64,000 nucleotides of DNA from Hetaerina americana (GCA_022747635.1 JAKTNV010000066.1:1579001-1643000); one strand, 5' to 3'; shown: positions 1-10,277, counted from the first letter of the stretch. Made by a program: numbers and translations. Notes: generated by a model from the letters alone, not told the origin.

Positions 1-228
1 AGGTTAAAGCCAACTTTAAACACGTATGGTGTTTTCCCTTTGACAAATTCCAAAGAAACTGCGGGAGATGCCGCAACAGTAACTTTTAACGGAGCCATCC
101 GCTAATGTGCATTTCAATGCAACAATTTCAGAGCGTAAAAATCATTCGCCTTGACTGGGACTCGAACCCAGATCCCTCAATATCCGGTCGAGTGCTTTAG
201 CCACTTAAGCTACCGACACTCCTCGATG
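1..228 (-). repeat. tRNA-derived SINE (SINE-1), truncated by window edge
   Basis: Read on the minus strand this begins with a tRNA-like head: an A-box-like stretch at 201-212 and a B box (GGGTTCGAGTC) at 157-169. A body follows to base 1. The body (bases 1-125) matches 38700-38800, and the head-proximal part (ACGCTCTGAAA and TGTTGCATT) matches 38970-39000, so this is a dispersed family. The acceptor stem does not pair well, so it is a SINE head rather than a working tRNA. Confidence 0.65.
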
Positions 229-394
229 TTAGTATTTCCCTGAGCAATAACAAATTCCTGACCTCTGTTCACACCAAACCTACTAATAAGCAGCAATACC
301 TTCATTACAGCATTTGTCACCCCTCCCATACCAAGCGCTCCCTCCCTTACTCCCTCTCTATCCGCGGTCACCGCATTTGCAACCATCCCATCTT

Positions 395-545
395 AAATTG
401 TTACTTTGTGGAAGCGATGCATATCGGAGGGTGAACACTTTTTTTCCGAATGAGTTTTGGTGTACGTGGCCTTTGTTTCGACTTGCGAAGTCTTGATGAA
501 TACTTTGTAGGTTGAAACCTGGGTCTCGTATGTTGTAATAGTTGA
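395..545 (+). repeat. Dispersed repeat with hammerhead-like end, copy 1
   Basis: This shares an order of motifs (CTTTGTGGAAGC, CATATC, then a TGATGA/GAAA block) with 10046-10180, so the two are diverged copies of one repeat. The block at 492-519 has the spacing of a hammerhead core. The family is not recognised. The layout fits a non-autonomous Penelope-like or retrozyme-like element. Confidence 0.45.
492..519 (+). ncRNA. Hammerhead-like ribozyme core (degenerate)
   Basis: TTGATGA lies at 493-499, an imperfect stem II at 502-505/509-512, and GAAA at 514-517. The expected first C of CUGAUGA is T. It is recognised by position and by its sister copy at 10129-10153. Catalysis is doubtful. Confidence 0.3.
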
Positions 546-584
546 GGTGAGCATGTTGTTCTATTTTCCGATTTTGTGTCAATT

Positions 585-890
585 CCACCTCCTCCCTCTA
601 CCTCCTTGCCTATCTCCGCTCCCCTCTAGCCTCTCCTTTCCCTTTCCTCTCCCCAACCATTCCTCTCACCCCTCCTCCGCCTCCCGTTCTCCCCTTCCCC
701 TGGCCCCCTTCCCTTTCTCTCGCACCCCTCACCTCTACAATTCCAGCAGTCATTGCTTCTTTATCTTCAGATGAAGACGGAGTGTTTCCGTCGAAATATC
801 AAGAAAATACGTGTGAGTGTTCTTTTTTTTTGTTTCTATATTGTGTGTTACTGTGTATTGTACTATTCGGCACTTCCGTGTTACGTCTAC
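585..890 (+). mobile_element. Penelope-like element terminus (plus orientation)
   Basis: A C/T-rich tract (585-740) is followed by a hammerhead-like core (768-796) and a TTCTTTTT/TTTGTTTC/TATTGTG tract. The same order occurs downstream of the Penelope endonuclease relic at 10278-10583. It faces a mirror-image terminus at 965-1215 across an AT microsatellite. No protein-coding part remains. Confidence 0.5.
768..796 (+). ncRNA. Hammerhead-like ribozyme core
   Basis: CAGATGA is at 768-774, a 6-bp stem II is formed by GACGGA (776-781) and TCCGTC (787-792), and GAAA is at 793-796. It has the consensus layout CUGAUGA/stem II/GAAA with one core change (U4 to A) that would be expected to weaken cleavage. 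The perfect stem II makes chance less likely. Confidence 0.45.
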
Positions 891-894
891 GAAA

Positions 895-895
<1 letters not shown>

Positions 896-960
<65 letters not shown>
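896..960. repeat. (AT)n microsatellite
   Basis: This is an uninterrupted AT dinucleotide run of about 65 bp. It sits between two oppositely oriented Penelope-like termini. Confidence 0.98.
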
Positions 961-964
<4 letters not shown>

Positions 965-1215
965 TACTAGTGTGCATAGATAAAACACAGAAACACACAA
1001 AGAAGAGACTTACTATTTTTCGAATTTTCGGTGGTAGTGGCCACCTTTATCAAGGAAGAGAGGGACAGAATATAAGGGAATACGAGGGCTGGAGCGATGG
1101 ATGGAAGGGGAGGGTGGGGAGAGAATTCGGAAGGGAAGGGTTTGGAAGGGAAGCGATAGAGGGGTGGGGAAAAATGTAGAAGGTGATGGGGGTGGAGGGG
1201 GTATGAAAATATGTT
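965..1215 (-). mobile_element. Penelope-like element terminus (minus orientation)
   Basis: On the minus strand a C-rich tract (complement of 1060-1210) leads to a hammerhead-like core (1054-1026) and then AATAGTAAGTCTCTTCTTTG, which resembles the sequence after the plus-strand core at 768-796. It therefore forms a tail-to-tail inverted pair with 585-890. Confidence 0.5.
1026..1054 (-). ncRNA. Hammerhead-like ribozyme core (degenerate)
   Basis: On the minus strand, TTGATAA is followed by a 5-bp stem II (GGTGG at 1045-1041 with CCACC at 1034-1030) and GAAA. The stem II sequence is the same as in the copy at 33911-33937. Two core positions deviate from CUGANGA. Confidence 0.35.
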
Positions 1216-1479
1216 TGGAGAAGGGTAATTAACGCCTAATATTGATTCCTCGCCAATTCCAGGACTGCTAGAGCCAGATGAAGGATTGTTCTAATGTTGG
1301 CAGTGGCATTATGATTTTATGCCACCGCCAACCTTTTTCCCAAATGTTACTTTCAATCGCCCTGCCAACTTATCAGATCTCCTCAAATCAACCAATCCAC
1401 TCCTATAATCCCCGCCCCGTACCAAAACCACTCCCATGCCATGCAATAAACCTAAATGCAAATAATGCCCTATTTTCAA

Positions 1480-1700
1480 AACCAAATTTCTACTACGGTA
1501 GGGGAGATTATGTCAATACAATGAGAGAGATTAAATGTAGAACTGATAGATTTAAGATGCCATTTTTTCCACAGACGATAGGGGATCATAATATCATTGT
1601 TCGAAGGCGGTAGGGTCAATTTTGGGTATGATTATTCTGGTGTGTATTCCCCCCCTGCCACACATCCTAGCGGTGTCTTGCAGGTTACATAATTATCCAA
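1480..1700 (+). mobile_element. LINE family B (CR1/L2-like) 3' end
   Basis: A decayed reading frame (REIKCRTDRFKMPFFPQTIG, 1530-1590) is the C-terminal signature of CR1/L2/Daphne-type reverse transcriptases. It is followed by the family's 3' stem-loop region (CCCCTGCCACACATCCTAG near 1652). The same 3' end occurs at 18370-18860, 22500-22580, 25590-25700, 27440-28400, 35695-35960 and 53395-53610. The copy is severely 5'-truncated. Confidence 0.75.
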
Positions 1701-3392
1701 ATATCTAATGTTTCAATGTACCCCGGGACTGCCCTCTACTGTACTCGTATATACACATTGTCACTTCGTTAAGTTTTCTAGTTTTAGAATAGTTGATTAC
1801 CACCGTGTTTCCTTGATGGATGAGTGGATGGGGTAAGGCTTTAAGGGTCAATAAGGGTCCATCACCCTTTCTTCCTTATGGCGTCAAAGAGGAAGGAATC
1901 CACTTAGGATTGGTCCATTTTCACCAGTCTCCAGTTTCTTTTTTGCTTCTTGCCATTTATTCTGGAGAGTATAAAAAAAACAGATTGTAAGCCGAATTTG
2001 TCCAAGTAATCCTCAAATGGACTCTCTTCAATTCCGCACACGTTAAGGGGCGTACCCTTTCTCCTGGAACCCTTTCCTATTACGGAGTGAAAAAAAAGTC
2101 GTAGGAAATGTTTTTTCTTGTGGACCATTCGACCTTCGGGATGGACTGCGGTCTTTTGAATGAATGGTCATCCTTGTCTTCTTCGCTTGTGGTCGCAAGG
2201 TTTCCGTCTTTCGGTCGTTTTTAAGTGACAGGTCTTACACGCCGATTCGGGGGTCAACGAAACCTCCCTTCCCCCTGACGGGTCGAGTGTGATCCGACGC
2301 ATAAAGACTGCTCTTTCATTGAACATTTCCCGTATTCGTGTATCCTGTCGAACGAGCGTTGACCTCCATCCGAGAGAGAGAGAAGGGGAAGATAAATAAA
2401 CGTTTTTTCCACCAATCGTGGTCCGTCTCTCATTTTTTCCTATGCCGTTGCGTCGTCCGAATTGACCTACCATTTTTCTAACACCCAACGTGATTTGCGC
2501 GGGGAGAAGTTTTCCTTTTCTCTCAACCTGAGTTGATTCGACATGTTCCCGCGACAGATATTTAATTTGGCAGTCTGAACAGAAATAATCTCTCTACTGG
2601 GCCATCCTGGATACCTCAACGACCACTGTCTGAAGACTTAGTTGAATCTAGAGCGAAACGTTTTTCCATGGATATTTTTGAGAATATTCTCTGTTAAAAC
2701 TTTCCGGTAATGCTCAAATGTATGATGTACAGTTTTGAACGCATGTAGCTGATAAATTTGGTCAGTATGTCGGCTGTAATGTTGTGTGAAAGATGACCAT
2801 AGTTACATAAAAACAAAGTTATAAACAAAATCCACGTGTCAAATTATTGCCTAAACGTTCGAAAAAATATCGCTCGAGGCAGGTAAGTCTTATGTTAACT
2901 TTCAGTATTGACGTTAACCGTTATTAACCGTTTAACTTTTCACGCCACGCATTGTTAAAATCCGACAATGTTTTTGAATGACCATGGCGATTATCAATAA
3001 TGGGTGGCTGCCATTATTACCATGCCTTCATGGACTGGCGGATGTAATGATCACCTCCATAATTTCCATCATGCATGGAATTCGAATGGATCAATTTACT
3101 TTTCGAAGAGCATACACTTATCAGGATAACTTAAGAATACTCCGATTCACCAAATAAATCTTTTTTGTTCTCCTTCCGCATTCATCATTCGAGGCCAGTC
3201 CGAGAGAGTAGCCTCCGTTTCCGTGCGGCGTGAGAATTAGTGGACGTCGCCAAATGGTCGCTGCATTGACGTACGCAGCAGGTCAGTACGCCTCGAGCTG
3301 CACTGATTGAAAGATCATCCTGCTTGTAGTTTGTTTAGAATAGGGAGTCAAAGTGAACAGTTTAAATTTCTGTCAAATGTGAAGTCCGTTCA
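1701..3392. other. Intergenic or intronic stretch, no gene recognised
   Basis: There are no supported genes. The only item noted is a weak hammerhead-like string at 2630-2657 (perfect CTGAAGA, later GCGAAACG) in which stem II does not close properly. Confidence 0.5.
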
Positions 3393-3608
3393 GTGATGAG
3401 GTTTTTCATTGGTCAAATAAAACACAGAGCTGCTTTGACATTCATCATCGGGAAATCGGGTTCTCTATACGGACCAAAGGTGACGAGTGACGAAGAGTTG
3501 TGCGTCAGTGATGTCGTTAGTTTGATAGCAAATGTCCATAATGATGTCCGAGAAGTAATGCCACCCGTCTGTGGTGGTGAACAATTAACTGCTAAACCTG
3601 AAACTTGA
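3393..3608 (+). other. Short open frame, unrecognised
   Basis: This is a 71-codon open frame with balanced composition and no recognisable motif. It has no splice-site context linking it to the CAP-Gly gene, whose known exons are far more GC-rich. It may be chance or transposon debris. The following stretch to 4050 shows no further feature. Confidence 0.15.
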
Positions 3609-4059
3609 TGAGTACGTTGGCGAATACCGGGCTTTTACGATACCCAAAATCTTCGGAAAGTTTTTTGCCGATTCTGTTGCTCATGGGAACACGACTGAAA
3701 AGTCAGGCTACCTACCGCAAATGTTTTGTTCTCGTCTCGGCGAGGAACATCAAGATGCCGGCATCATCGGTTGGCTGCGATCTCAGACGACGCAGAATTA
3801 ATAGCTGAAGAAATTTGAAAAATTTTGGTAATTCAGAGATACAGGTATGACAAATGTTTGAATCTGTTTAGCGTAAATGTATAAAAAGAATTGAGATATG
3901 TAGTTTTAGGTGCAAATAATTAATTTTCCATATCTATTCCAGTTTACTTTTTATGTGTAGCATAATGGAGGGTACTTTTTGGACATCCATCGTATTACTA
4001 TCACCAACGAAAATAAGCGGAAATTATATATATCTGGTTGTGTTTCTGACCGGGAGAGG

Positions 4060-4440
4060 GACACTCAACGAATCAGATACATGGAACCTTGTAAAATAAG
4101 TACCAGCGTGTAAGTAGAAGCCTTTTGCGCCAAAGAGAAAAGTGCTGAAGATTAAATGGACGGGCAAACGAGGAAGTGGTAAACAGAAAGCCAGAAGAGG
4201 AAAGAGAATCAGATGAAGAGAGAACTCAACGGAAGAAGTAAAGAACATTAGATGAATTGGACACGAATATTCAATGGATTATTTAGAAACATAATAGAAG
4301 GGACAATTGAAGAGAAGACCCAACAAAGGAAGGCCAAGCGTGTGTAGGACATAGGTGTGTGGCAGGGGGTTAGAGGGAATTCACCTCGAATGGAGACAAA
4401 TGGAGGGTTGCAGTAAAACCAAACTTAGGATTGAAATTAT
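4060..4440 (+). mobile_element. LINE family C (RTE-like) 3' end relic
   Basis: The translation keeps broken blocks of the RTE-type C-terminus (MKIKWTG-like at about 4150, RNIIEGTIEEK at about 4290, EWRQMEGC at about 4387). Blocks of the same order occur on the minus strand at 42410-42860 and 46385-46860. There are many stops and frameshifts. Confidence 0.6.
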
Positions 4441-4554
4441 TTGTTATTTAAAAAAGAACGAAGGAATGCTCCGGAAGGATGCGAACCAATCTTCTTCCTT
4501 GGCAATCGGCAAGAGTAAGATTATCAAAGTCCCGACTTTTCGTCAAATTCGGGG

Positions 4555-4589
4555 ATTGGGAACGGGAAATCGTAATTCCCGTTCCCAAT
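4555..4589. repeat. Perfect 14-bp inverted repeat (hairpin)
   Basis: ATTGGGAACGGGAA (4555-4568) pairs perfectly with TTCCCGTTCCCAAT (4576-4589) across a 7-nt loop. It sits in a stretch of repeated CCCG/TTCCC words (4555-4640). Its function is unknown. It could be a remnant of a foldback repeat or a simple-sequence accident. Confidence 0.8.
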
Positions 4590-5279
4590 TTCTCCGTTCC
4601 CGGTCCCTTTTCCCGAGAATTCCCGAATTTCCCGAAATGATATTTTTATTCAATTATCGTTTATCATGTGTAATATTGGCAGTAACAGCAAATGCTAAAA
4701 AACAGAAAAGCCGTAGAGAGCGCAGGGCATGCTGGTTCCTGGCCAGGGTGCAGTCCTTCAGAGGTTTCCAGTCACTCCCATGTGTAAAAGGTCAACTCAA
4801 AAATTGAGTGTATAGTATTTACGACGTCGACCGGGATTTCATGACTAGAGCATCTGTGGCCCTGAGCGCTAAACAGGGTTCACTATGGTATCTCACTGGC
4901 TAGGTTTGTCTAGATGTTAACACTGTAATTGATACAGCCTTTATTCAACAAAACCTTATAGTATAGAGGGAGTTTTTACATACAAGGTTGGTCTCAAAAA
5001 ATGAGTAGAATTAATCGGGAGAAATTTATTGCAGATTGAAGTACAAATTGCTGAAAGTCTTCATGAGAGCATTCTTACATATGTATCGAGACGCACCAAG
5101 GCCAAGGGGCCTCCGCCTCCAGTTGCGGTATGCTTCCAGTAAGGCATCAACAGGACCCTCGTTCAGGCACCTCGTCACGGCCTCTTACACACATAATCCC
5201 GTGGTATACAATGGTGCGCAATTGGGTTATAATTGGGTCGCACTCATAGGCCCATTTCTTGTCAACAAAAACCACCTAT

Positions 5280-5698
5280 ATATTCTATTGTTTCAGGCTT
5301 CACTTCGTGGAAGTATTTAATATCCATACTAAAAAGAAAGACTCGTACTTTTCCACAGATTTTATTATACGGTACAACGCGTTTCACCGACTTGCGGCAT
5401 CATCAGGTACAAATTTGCAAAACAGACAGAGCAAGCATATATACCCTCAGGACAGAGTGGGGGCGGGGAGGGTTGGAAGGATTTGAGAGGGGTGGGGACT
5501 CTCGGGTGCGTTGATGGATTGTTTTGACCATTTCCAGGCTAGTTTCTAGGAATGGGGAGGGGTATGGGAACATTTGCTCATTACAAAGCGTCGTTTTGGG
5601 GTTTACCAAGTGCCTTCAAATCTCTAATTGCTCTAGAGCGTCCATTTTTAATCCTTTTGGGAGTGTGTGTAATATCTCTGGGACAAAGTAAAAAAAAG
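5280..5698 (-). mobile_element. Penelope-like element, 5'-truncated insertion with 8-bp target duplication
   Basis: This 419-bp insertion is flanked by CCACCTAT at 5272-5279 and 5699-5706, while the unoccupied homologous site at about 59792 has a single CCACCTAT. Minus-strand content starts with the last codons of a Penelope GIY-YIG endonuclease (MDALEQLEI at 5645-5619, matching LDALEQLEI in the element at 10278). A C-rich tract and a hammerhead core follow. Such 5' truncation with short target duplication is usual for Penelope-like elements. Confidence 0.8.
5382..5406 (-). ncRNA. Hammerhead ribozyme core with consensus catalytic residues
   Basis: On the minus strand, a perfect CTGATGA (5406-5400) is followed by a short stem II (GCCG/CGGU with a 5-nt loop) and GAAA (5385-5382), then CGCGTTGTACC. 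All invariant core bases that can be checked are intact. Penelope-like elements are known to carry hammerheads in their terminal repeats, and the endonuclease end just upstream supports the assignment. Confidence 0.65.
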
Positions 5699-6749
5699 CC
5701 ACCTATTCTGAAAAATTCGGATCACTTTCACAATGGCCGAAGAGGTCCAAGGCTAGGAAAAGTGCTGTCGGAAGGCTTGGTTGTCACAAAATCAGTCTCC
5801 CGACAGCACTTTTGGGACCACCTGGCACACCGTTCTCACCTTGGCTAAATCTTCTGTGAGAATGTCTTAATGCAATGAGAAGTCTAAATTTTCTGTAAAA
5901 ATTAAACATACTCTGGTTTTCTGAATATTGGACTCTTCTGTTAATATCCTGACTCTTTGAAGTCATTCAGAATATATTATATGTCTCTTTTTTATTACGT
6001 TTTCATCACACTGTGTTGTTGATGCATGTCCAGGGCATTCCTCATCGTCGACCTCCTTGTTACCCGTCTTCCAGAACATCCTGTGCAGAAGCAGAAAACC
6101 ATCACTTGGGACATTCCTCTCCATCTCCATAAGCATCCTTAAACATGATAATGGTCTTTAAACCCGATTTTCCAAGCTAAATGCACAATTCCGCCCCCAA
6201 AATATCTCCGAAATCCGTGGATGCCCGTTGGAATGAAGAGCCAGTTGAAAGGACACGAATCGATGCAGACAGAACCAATTCCGAGCAAACATCTTTAAGG
6301 CGCTGGCGTTGTCAGGGCGCATTCCTCGGGTGAAGCCGCGGTGGGAATTTTGTGGGGCGTCTCTCGGAGACAGCCCCAGCCTTCGCCCCACCGGGTGTGG
6401 GAGATTTAGTTACGGGTCCAATTCCCGTCGTTGAAATAAAAAGGATATCCCTAGAAGAATAATGAAAAGAGTGTACCCTTATTTTATTTTTTTAAAGGCA
6501 TGGTAGTATCCCTCTTGACGATACAAGTAACCCTTGCACAAGATAGGGTAGAATTTCGTTCAAAAATTAAGTTCGCTCTGCATTACAGGCCAACGACCTC
6601 TGATACCCTGAAATTCACGGCAAAGGATCTCTTAGAGAAATAGTTCTTTATTTAGTAAAAGTTTTTGAGACATCGTCTTTCCGCGAAATACGCATTTAAA
6701 AAAATATAATGTTTAACCAGTGCCACGATTTGAGTTTCAGGAAAATTTT

Positions 6750-7095
6750 TTTAGGCAGGAAAAAATTATAAGAGGCAGGAAAAATGTATGAGGAGCGTAT
6801 TAAACGGCAGTGGGATTTTGAAGACTGTAATAGAGGGGAGACTGTTGGGTAAACGAGGAAAGGTTAGCAACAGGATAGGGATGTCATTTTAGGTATGTAG
6901 ATATTTTAGTACCCTGCAAGCCACCGTGACGGAGTGTGGCGGGGGGTTGCATACACTCTTGACTAATTTTGACCCAAATAATTTTACTCAATTCTGCAGT
7001 CGGACAATGCTATTCTGATCCCTTATCGTTCGTGGAAAAAATGACTGAAATCTGTTCTGGATGGGATGAAGGAAGGGAGGAAGGAAGTATGCGAA
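6750..7095 (+). mobile_element. LINE family A 3' fragment, interrupted
   Basis: Bases 6750-6884 match the C-terminal coding region of LINE family A (GGCAGGAAAA, GAAGACTGTAATAGAGGGGA, AACAGGATAGGGATGT). The match resumes at 7058-7095 (TGGATGGGATGAAGG). The 173 bp in between belong to LINE family B, so this is a nested insertion. Confidence 0.7.
6885..7057 (-). mobile_element. LINE family B 3' end nested in LINE A
   Basis: The hairpin segment CCCTGCAAGCCACCGTGACG (6912-6931), the flanking TGTGGCGGGGGGT and the RTIGDQN-type coding end (minus strand, near 7020-7040) identify family B in minus orientation. No clean target duplication is visible. Confidence 0.7.
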
Positions 7096-8337
7096 ATTGA
7101 AGAGGTCTTTACGGTACAATTTGGGGGGGGGGTGTCAGGTTGTTTGTCTTAATGGATAGAGCTGAGGAATGTTTTCTTTTTCAGTCTGTGCTTATTCAAT
7201 TATATGCGTCGATAAACAGTCAACCGATGGTACCTGAAAATCTCAATTTTGGCCGAATTCTCCGTGACTCGAGTGTTTAGTTACAAAGTGCAGTTTTAGA
7301 TATCGCTACATTCTTCCTGATCGAAAAACGTAATCTTCTCATTTTTAAATTGTGCTTCGTTGCACCGTAGACTTTGACCATTTGTGCATGAGATATGCTG
7401 CATTTTTAATAGTTGTTTGGGAGAATCTTGCCTTGAGTCTGCCCACATGCCTTGGCAGGGGTCATTTGGATCGAATCTGGCGCAGCGTGGGGAGTGAGTT
7501 TGGAGTTTAGACGTTAAGTTGAAAGAGTTGAGCGGAACTGGGTGGGATGTTCCAAGAAAGCGAAGAGATGGGCGAGGTTGACCCGGGTGAATTATTTCCT
7601 CATTCCCGTGCATATCACGCGCGGTTGCGATGCCGGCCGGCGGCCTTTTAATTGGCCGCCCGGAAAGAGGCAGCGGCGGGCGTAGAGAGAGAGGGCGCGG
7701 GGAAGCCCAGGGCATGCGCGCGGGAAGGTTCACTGTCCTCGCGTTGCGTCCTACGAGGACGACCCCGTTTATTTTGGCCGAATTCAGGAGGGTGGGAGGC
7801 AGGAGGTAGAATTGGATTTGCCGCAATTCCTGGATGTGTTGAAAGGGTTGTTTTATTATCGGAAAAGGCATACGCTTCCAGTGTGGGTTTATGTGACCGG
7901 AAGATCGGTCAGAGGCTAGTGGTTTATTTTTAAGCTCGGGGCTTTATTTTTATGCACGTGACACGATGAATGCTTGATACTATTGATCGTAGTGATGAAG
8001 TCATTCCTTTTACTTGTCAGATACTGCCAAATTGGGGAGGCTGGGATATCTTACGCTGTGACTCATAATTTTAACTTATCATTCGTTGCCAATAATCATT
8101 AGTAGACGATTTTCATTTATGAAATTTCCACTCTACCCTAGCTGTAGCTTTTGGGGTAGAGATAGATGGAGCTCTGTATACGGGGGAAATTGAGACCTAA
8201 TGGTCCTTCTACCCTATCGTCGTATACTAATTATACCAGGCATAAAATTTATAATAATATGCATACATACGCGTAAATACATTTAGGCAGACACAAATTC
8301 AGTGTGTACAGATTTTCTAATCGGAAAGAAAAGGAAT
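7096..8337. other. No gene recognised; includes a CpG-rich patch at 7600-7780
   Basis: A 191-codon minus-strand frame (7296-7871) lacks any known motif. Its length reflects the GC-rich patch at 7600-7780, where CG dinucleotides are frequent (GCCGGCCGGCGGCC, GGCAGCGGCGGGCG). The patch could be a promoter or CpG island of a neighbouring transcript, but no start site or exon is supported. Confidence 0.4.
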
Positions 8338-8550
8338 ATATATATAGGAATGTATGTATATATATATATATACATGCATACATACATGCATACATGCATA
8401 CAAATATATACATATATATACATATATGTATATATTTGTATGTATGTATGCATGTATGTATATATATATATATACAGGTATATATATATATACAGGTATA
8501 TGTATATATATATACAGGTATATATATATATACAGGTATATATATATGCC
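8338..8550. repeat. Compound TATA/CATA/CAGGTA microsatellite with internal inverted symmetry
   Basis: Runs of TA, ATGCATAC and CAGGTATATATATATA fill the block. Its centre (about 8425) is a near-palindrome: the TATATATACATGCATACATA side mirrors the TATGTATGCATGTATGTATA side. Three tandem TATACAGG units lie at 8470-8540. Open frames here are artefacts of the repeat. Confidence 0.95.
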
Positions 8551-9726
8551 TGTATATTACGGATACCCCTAAACATACACACATACTCAAAGTAAATGAC
8601 GGTGAAGAAAGAGAATAATAAAATAGGGAAAGCCTAAGCAAAGAATGGTTTGTGGGAAAACCTAAGGAGAGCGTTACAGCGTAGCGTAGAGTATGAACTA
8701 CGCGTGAATGTATGGCTGAAATATGGCTGAACAATTAACTTTTTCAACAACCAAACCATAATTTGATCCCTCCACATCTCTCGATAGCAAATTTTACAAT
8801 CGTTCTCTGGTCATACGTTTTCATGAAAAGTTCTTTTAAGTGTTTTCCTGCGAATATTACAACTTTTCTTCTAAAAAATGAGAAAAAAGAGTAGTTTTAA
8901 GAAAAAGATTGTTTTATGTGCACGCCTTACAGGTTTCTTCCCTCTTCTGCAGCCTCCTCTTAAAATATATTTGTGGAAAAAACATGTGGCCCCACCACTT
9001 TCCCTTGTAGAACTCCCGAAGTGTGAGTTGGCATTTTATGTTCGCGTGGTGATGGGATAAAACCCCGCATTCACCGACCCCCAAGCATACACCGTAAGCA
9101 TCCATTGCAAAACTACGTTCTTTTATCTCATTTGGACACTGGTTTGAATTTAACCCTTCCCCTGGGGGGGGTGTACCATTTATTTGGGGGCCGGGGGGGG
9201 GGAGGTGGGAGGGTGGCTGTCACGCGTGGATGTATGTGGATGGGAGTGGAGGGGTCATGGAAGATTTTTATGACCAAAGGAGAGATCGAATAGTAAATGG
9301 AGTAGGGTGGAGATGAGAGAATTCCCTCTTGTTATTTTTCAAAGAGGGATTACGTATGCGGGGATTAGTCGCTTCCTTAAAAGGGATAGGCGTGGAATCC
9401 GACTGATGCGCTCCACCCTGCTTCTTCTTTTTTCTTTCCCCCTCCTCCCCTTCTCCGGTGGCCGTATCTCAAGACGGCGTCGGACTGCCGACGTCCCACC
9501 GCCCTAATCCCGTCACATCTCATCATATCCGTCTCCACCAGCGCCCGTCTTTTACCACCCCCCACAAGATATTTCTTTATCCTTCTTAGAAATGATTCTA
9601 TCTTCGTCTTCAGTTTCATTTAATGTTTCACTCACTTGCAATGGATTTCCTTCATCGCAGTTGGCTCGGGGGCGGATTCATGTCGTCCGCGATGGTCACC
9701 AATGGAAAAGAAACAAGAGCCCAGTG
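8551..9726. other. No gene recognised; poly-G and poly-C tracts
   Basis: There is no supported coding signal. A G-rich block (9160-9215, with runs of 7 to 9 Gs) and a C-rich block (9420-9560) could form G-quadruplexes on opposite strands. Confidence 0.5.
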
Positions 9727-9870
9727 GTCAACCCGAAGGTCGGTTTCGTAGGTGACGTCGTGTGAAATTTACACATTAGCAAGGTATTAAGGAGGGGGGA
9801 AGGGCAGCGATTCCTTACTTCCTGTGGTGGTCAATGTTTCCCAGGAAGATCTGGTACCCATTTAAAAATC
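9727..9870 (+). repeat. Dispersed SINE-like repeat (SINE-2), copy 1
   Basis: CAACCCGAAGGTCGGTTTCG, GTCGTGTGAAATTTACACAT and TTTCCCAGGAAGATCTG recur in the same order at 33661-33810 and in part at 60681-60790. The arrangement resembles the body of an insect SINE, but no RNA polymerase III promoter is visible here. Confidence 0.6.
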
Positions 9871-9899
9871 ACAAAGCTTAGGTGGAGCTGATGGTACTC

Positions 9900-10185
9900 A
9901 GAAAGGCTTGCTCGGGAAACGAACCCGTGGCCTCAGATCAGTAGTCCAACCCTCTACCTCTGGACTTTCGAAACATTCTCGACTCAAAGGGAATTCAACA
10001 TTGAAATTATTTATCTTCCCGATAAATATAATGATTCTAGGCATCGCTTTGTGGAAGCAATTCATATCAGAAAAGAAAATACTTTTCTCTTTCACATATA
10101 TTATACACGACCTAAGATTCGACTCACTATGATGACGACTTTGTAAGTCGAAGCCCAGGCCGTACATAATATGTGGAAGAACAAA
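9900..10185. repeat. tRNA-like segment joined to a hammerhead-bearing repeat, copy 2
   Basis: On the minus strand a tRNA-like T arm (CGGGTTCGTTTCCCG, 9927-9913) and a GTAGAGGGTTGG stretch mark a SINE-like head. The plus strand at 10046-10180 matches the repeat at 395-545 and ends in a hammerhead-like core. The combination suggests a small non-autonomous retroelement or two abutting insertions. Confidence 0.5.
10129..10153 (+). ncRNA. Hammerhead-like ribozyme core
   Basis: TGATGA lies at 10130-10135, a perfect 5-bp stem II is GACTT (10137-10141) with AAGTC (10145-10149), and GAAG is at 10150-10153. The leading C is A and the last A of GAAA is G, so activity is doubtful. Confidence 0.4.
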
Positions 10186-10277
10186 GTAATTTCTTTATCG
10201 ATATCTCCCCGCTACTGTCAGTGAACTCCCCAAGATGCTTACCACCATGAGGTTAAAATTATTCACTGTACATCGAG

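Larger units (their letters stand above)
4995..6191. repeat. Dispersed repeat D, copy 1, split by an insertion
   Basis: Bases 4995-5279 plus 5699-6191 align in order with one continuous repeat at 59522-60207. The match includes long shared stretches near 5900-6190 (for example TGTTGTTGATGCATGTCCAG). The intervening 5280-5698 is absent from the other copy. The family is not recognised. Minus-strand fragments faintly resemble a mariner transposase C-terminus, but this is too weak to assert. Confidence 0.75.

Noticed and set aside
152..225. Functional tRNA gene on the minus strand
   Set aside because: The acceptor stem does not pair and the flanks match a dispersed SINE family, so it is a SINE head.
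2630..2657. Hammerhead ribozyme at CTGAAGA...GAAA
   Set aside because: Although both boxes are present, the bases next to them do not pair, so a stem II cannot form as required.
7296..7871. 191-codon minus-strand open frame over a GC-rich patch
   Set aside because: There is no motif, no splice context, and the composition alone (few TA-rich stops) explains its length.
8249..8734. Several long Tyr/Ile-rich frames on both strands
   Set aside because: They are translations of TATA/CATA microsatellite and exist in all frames.
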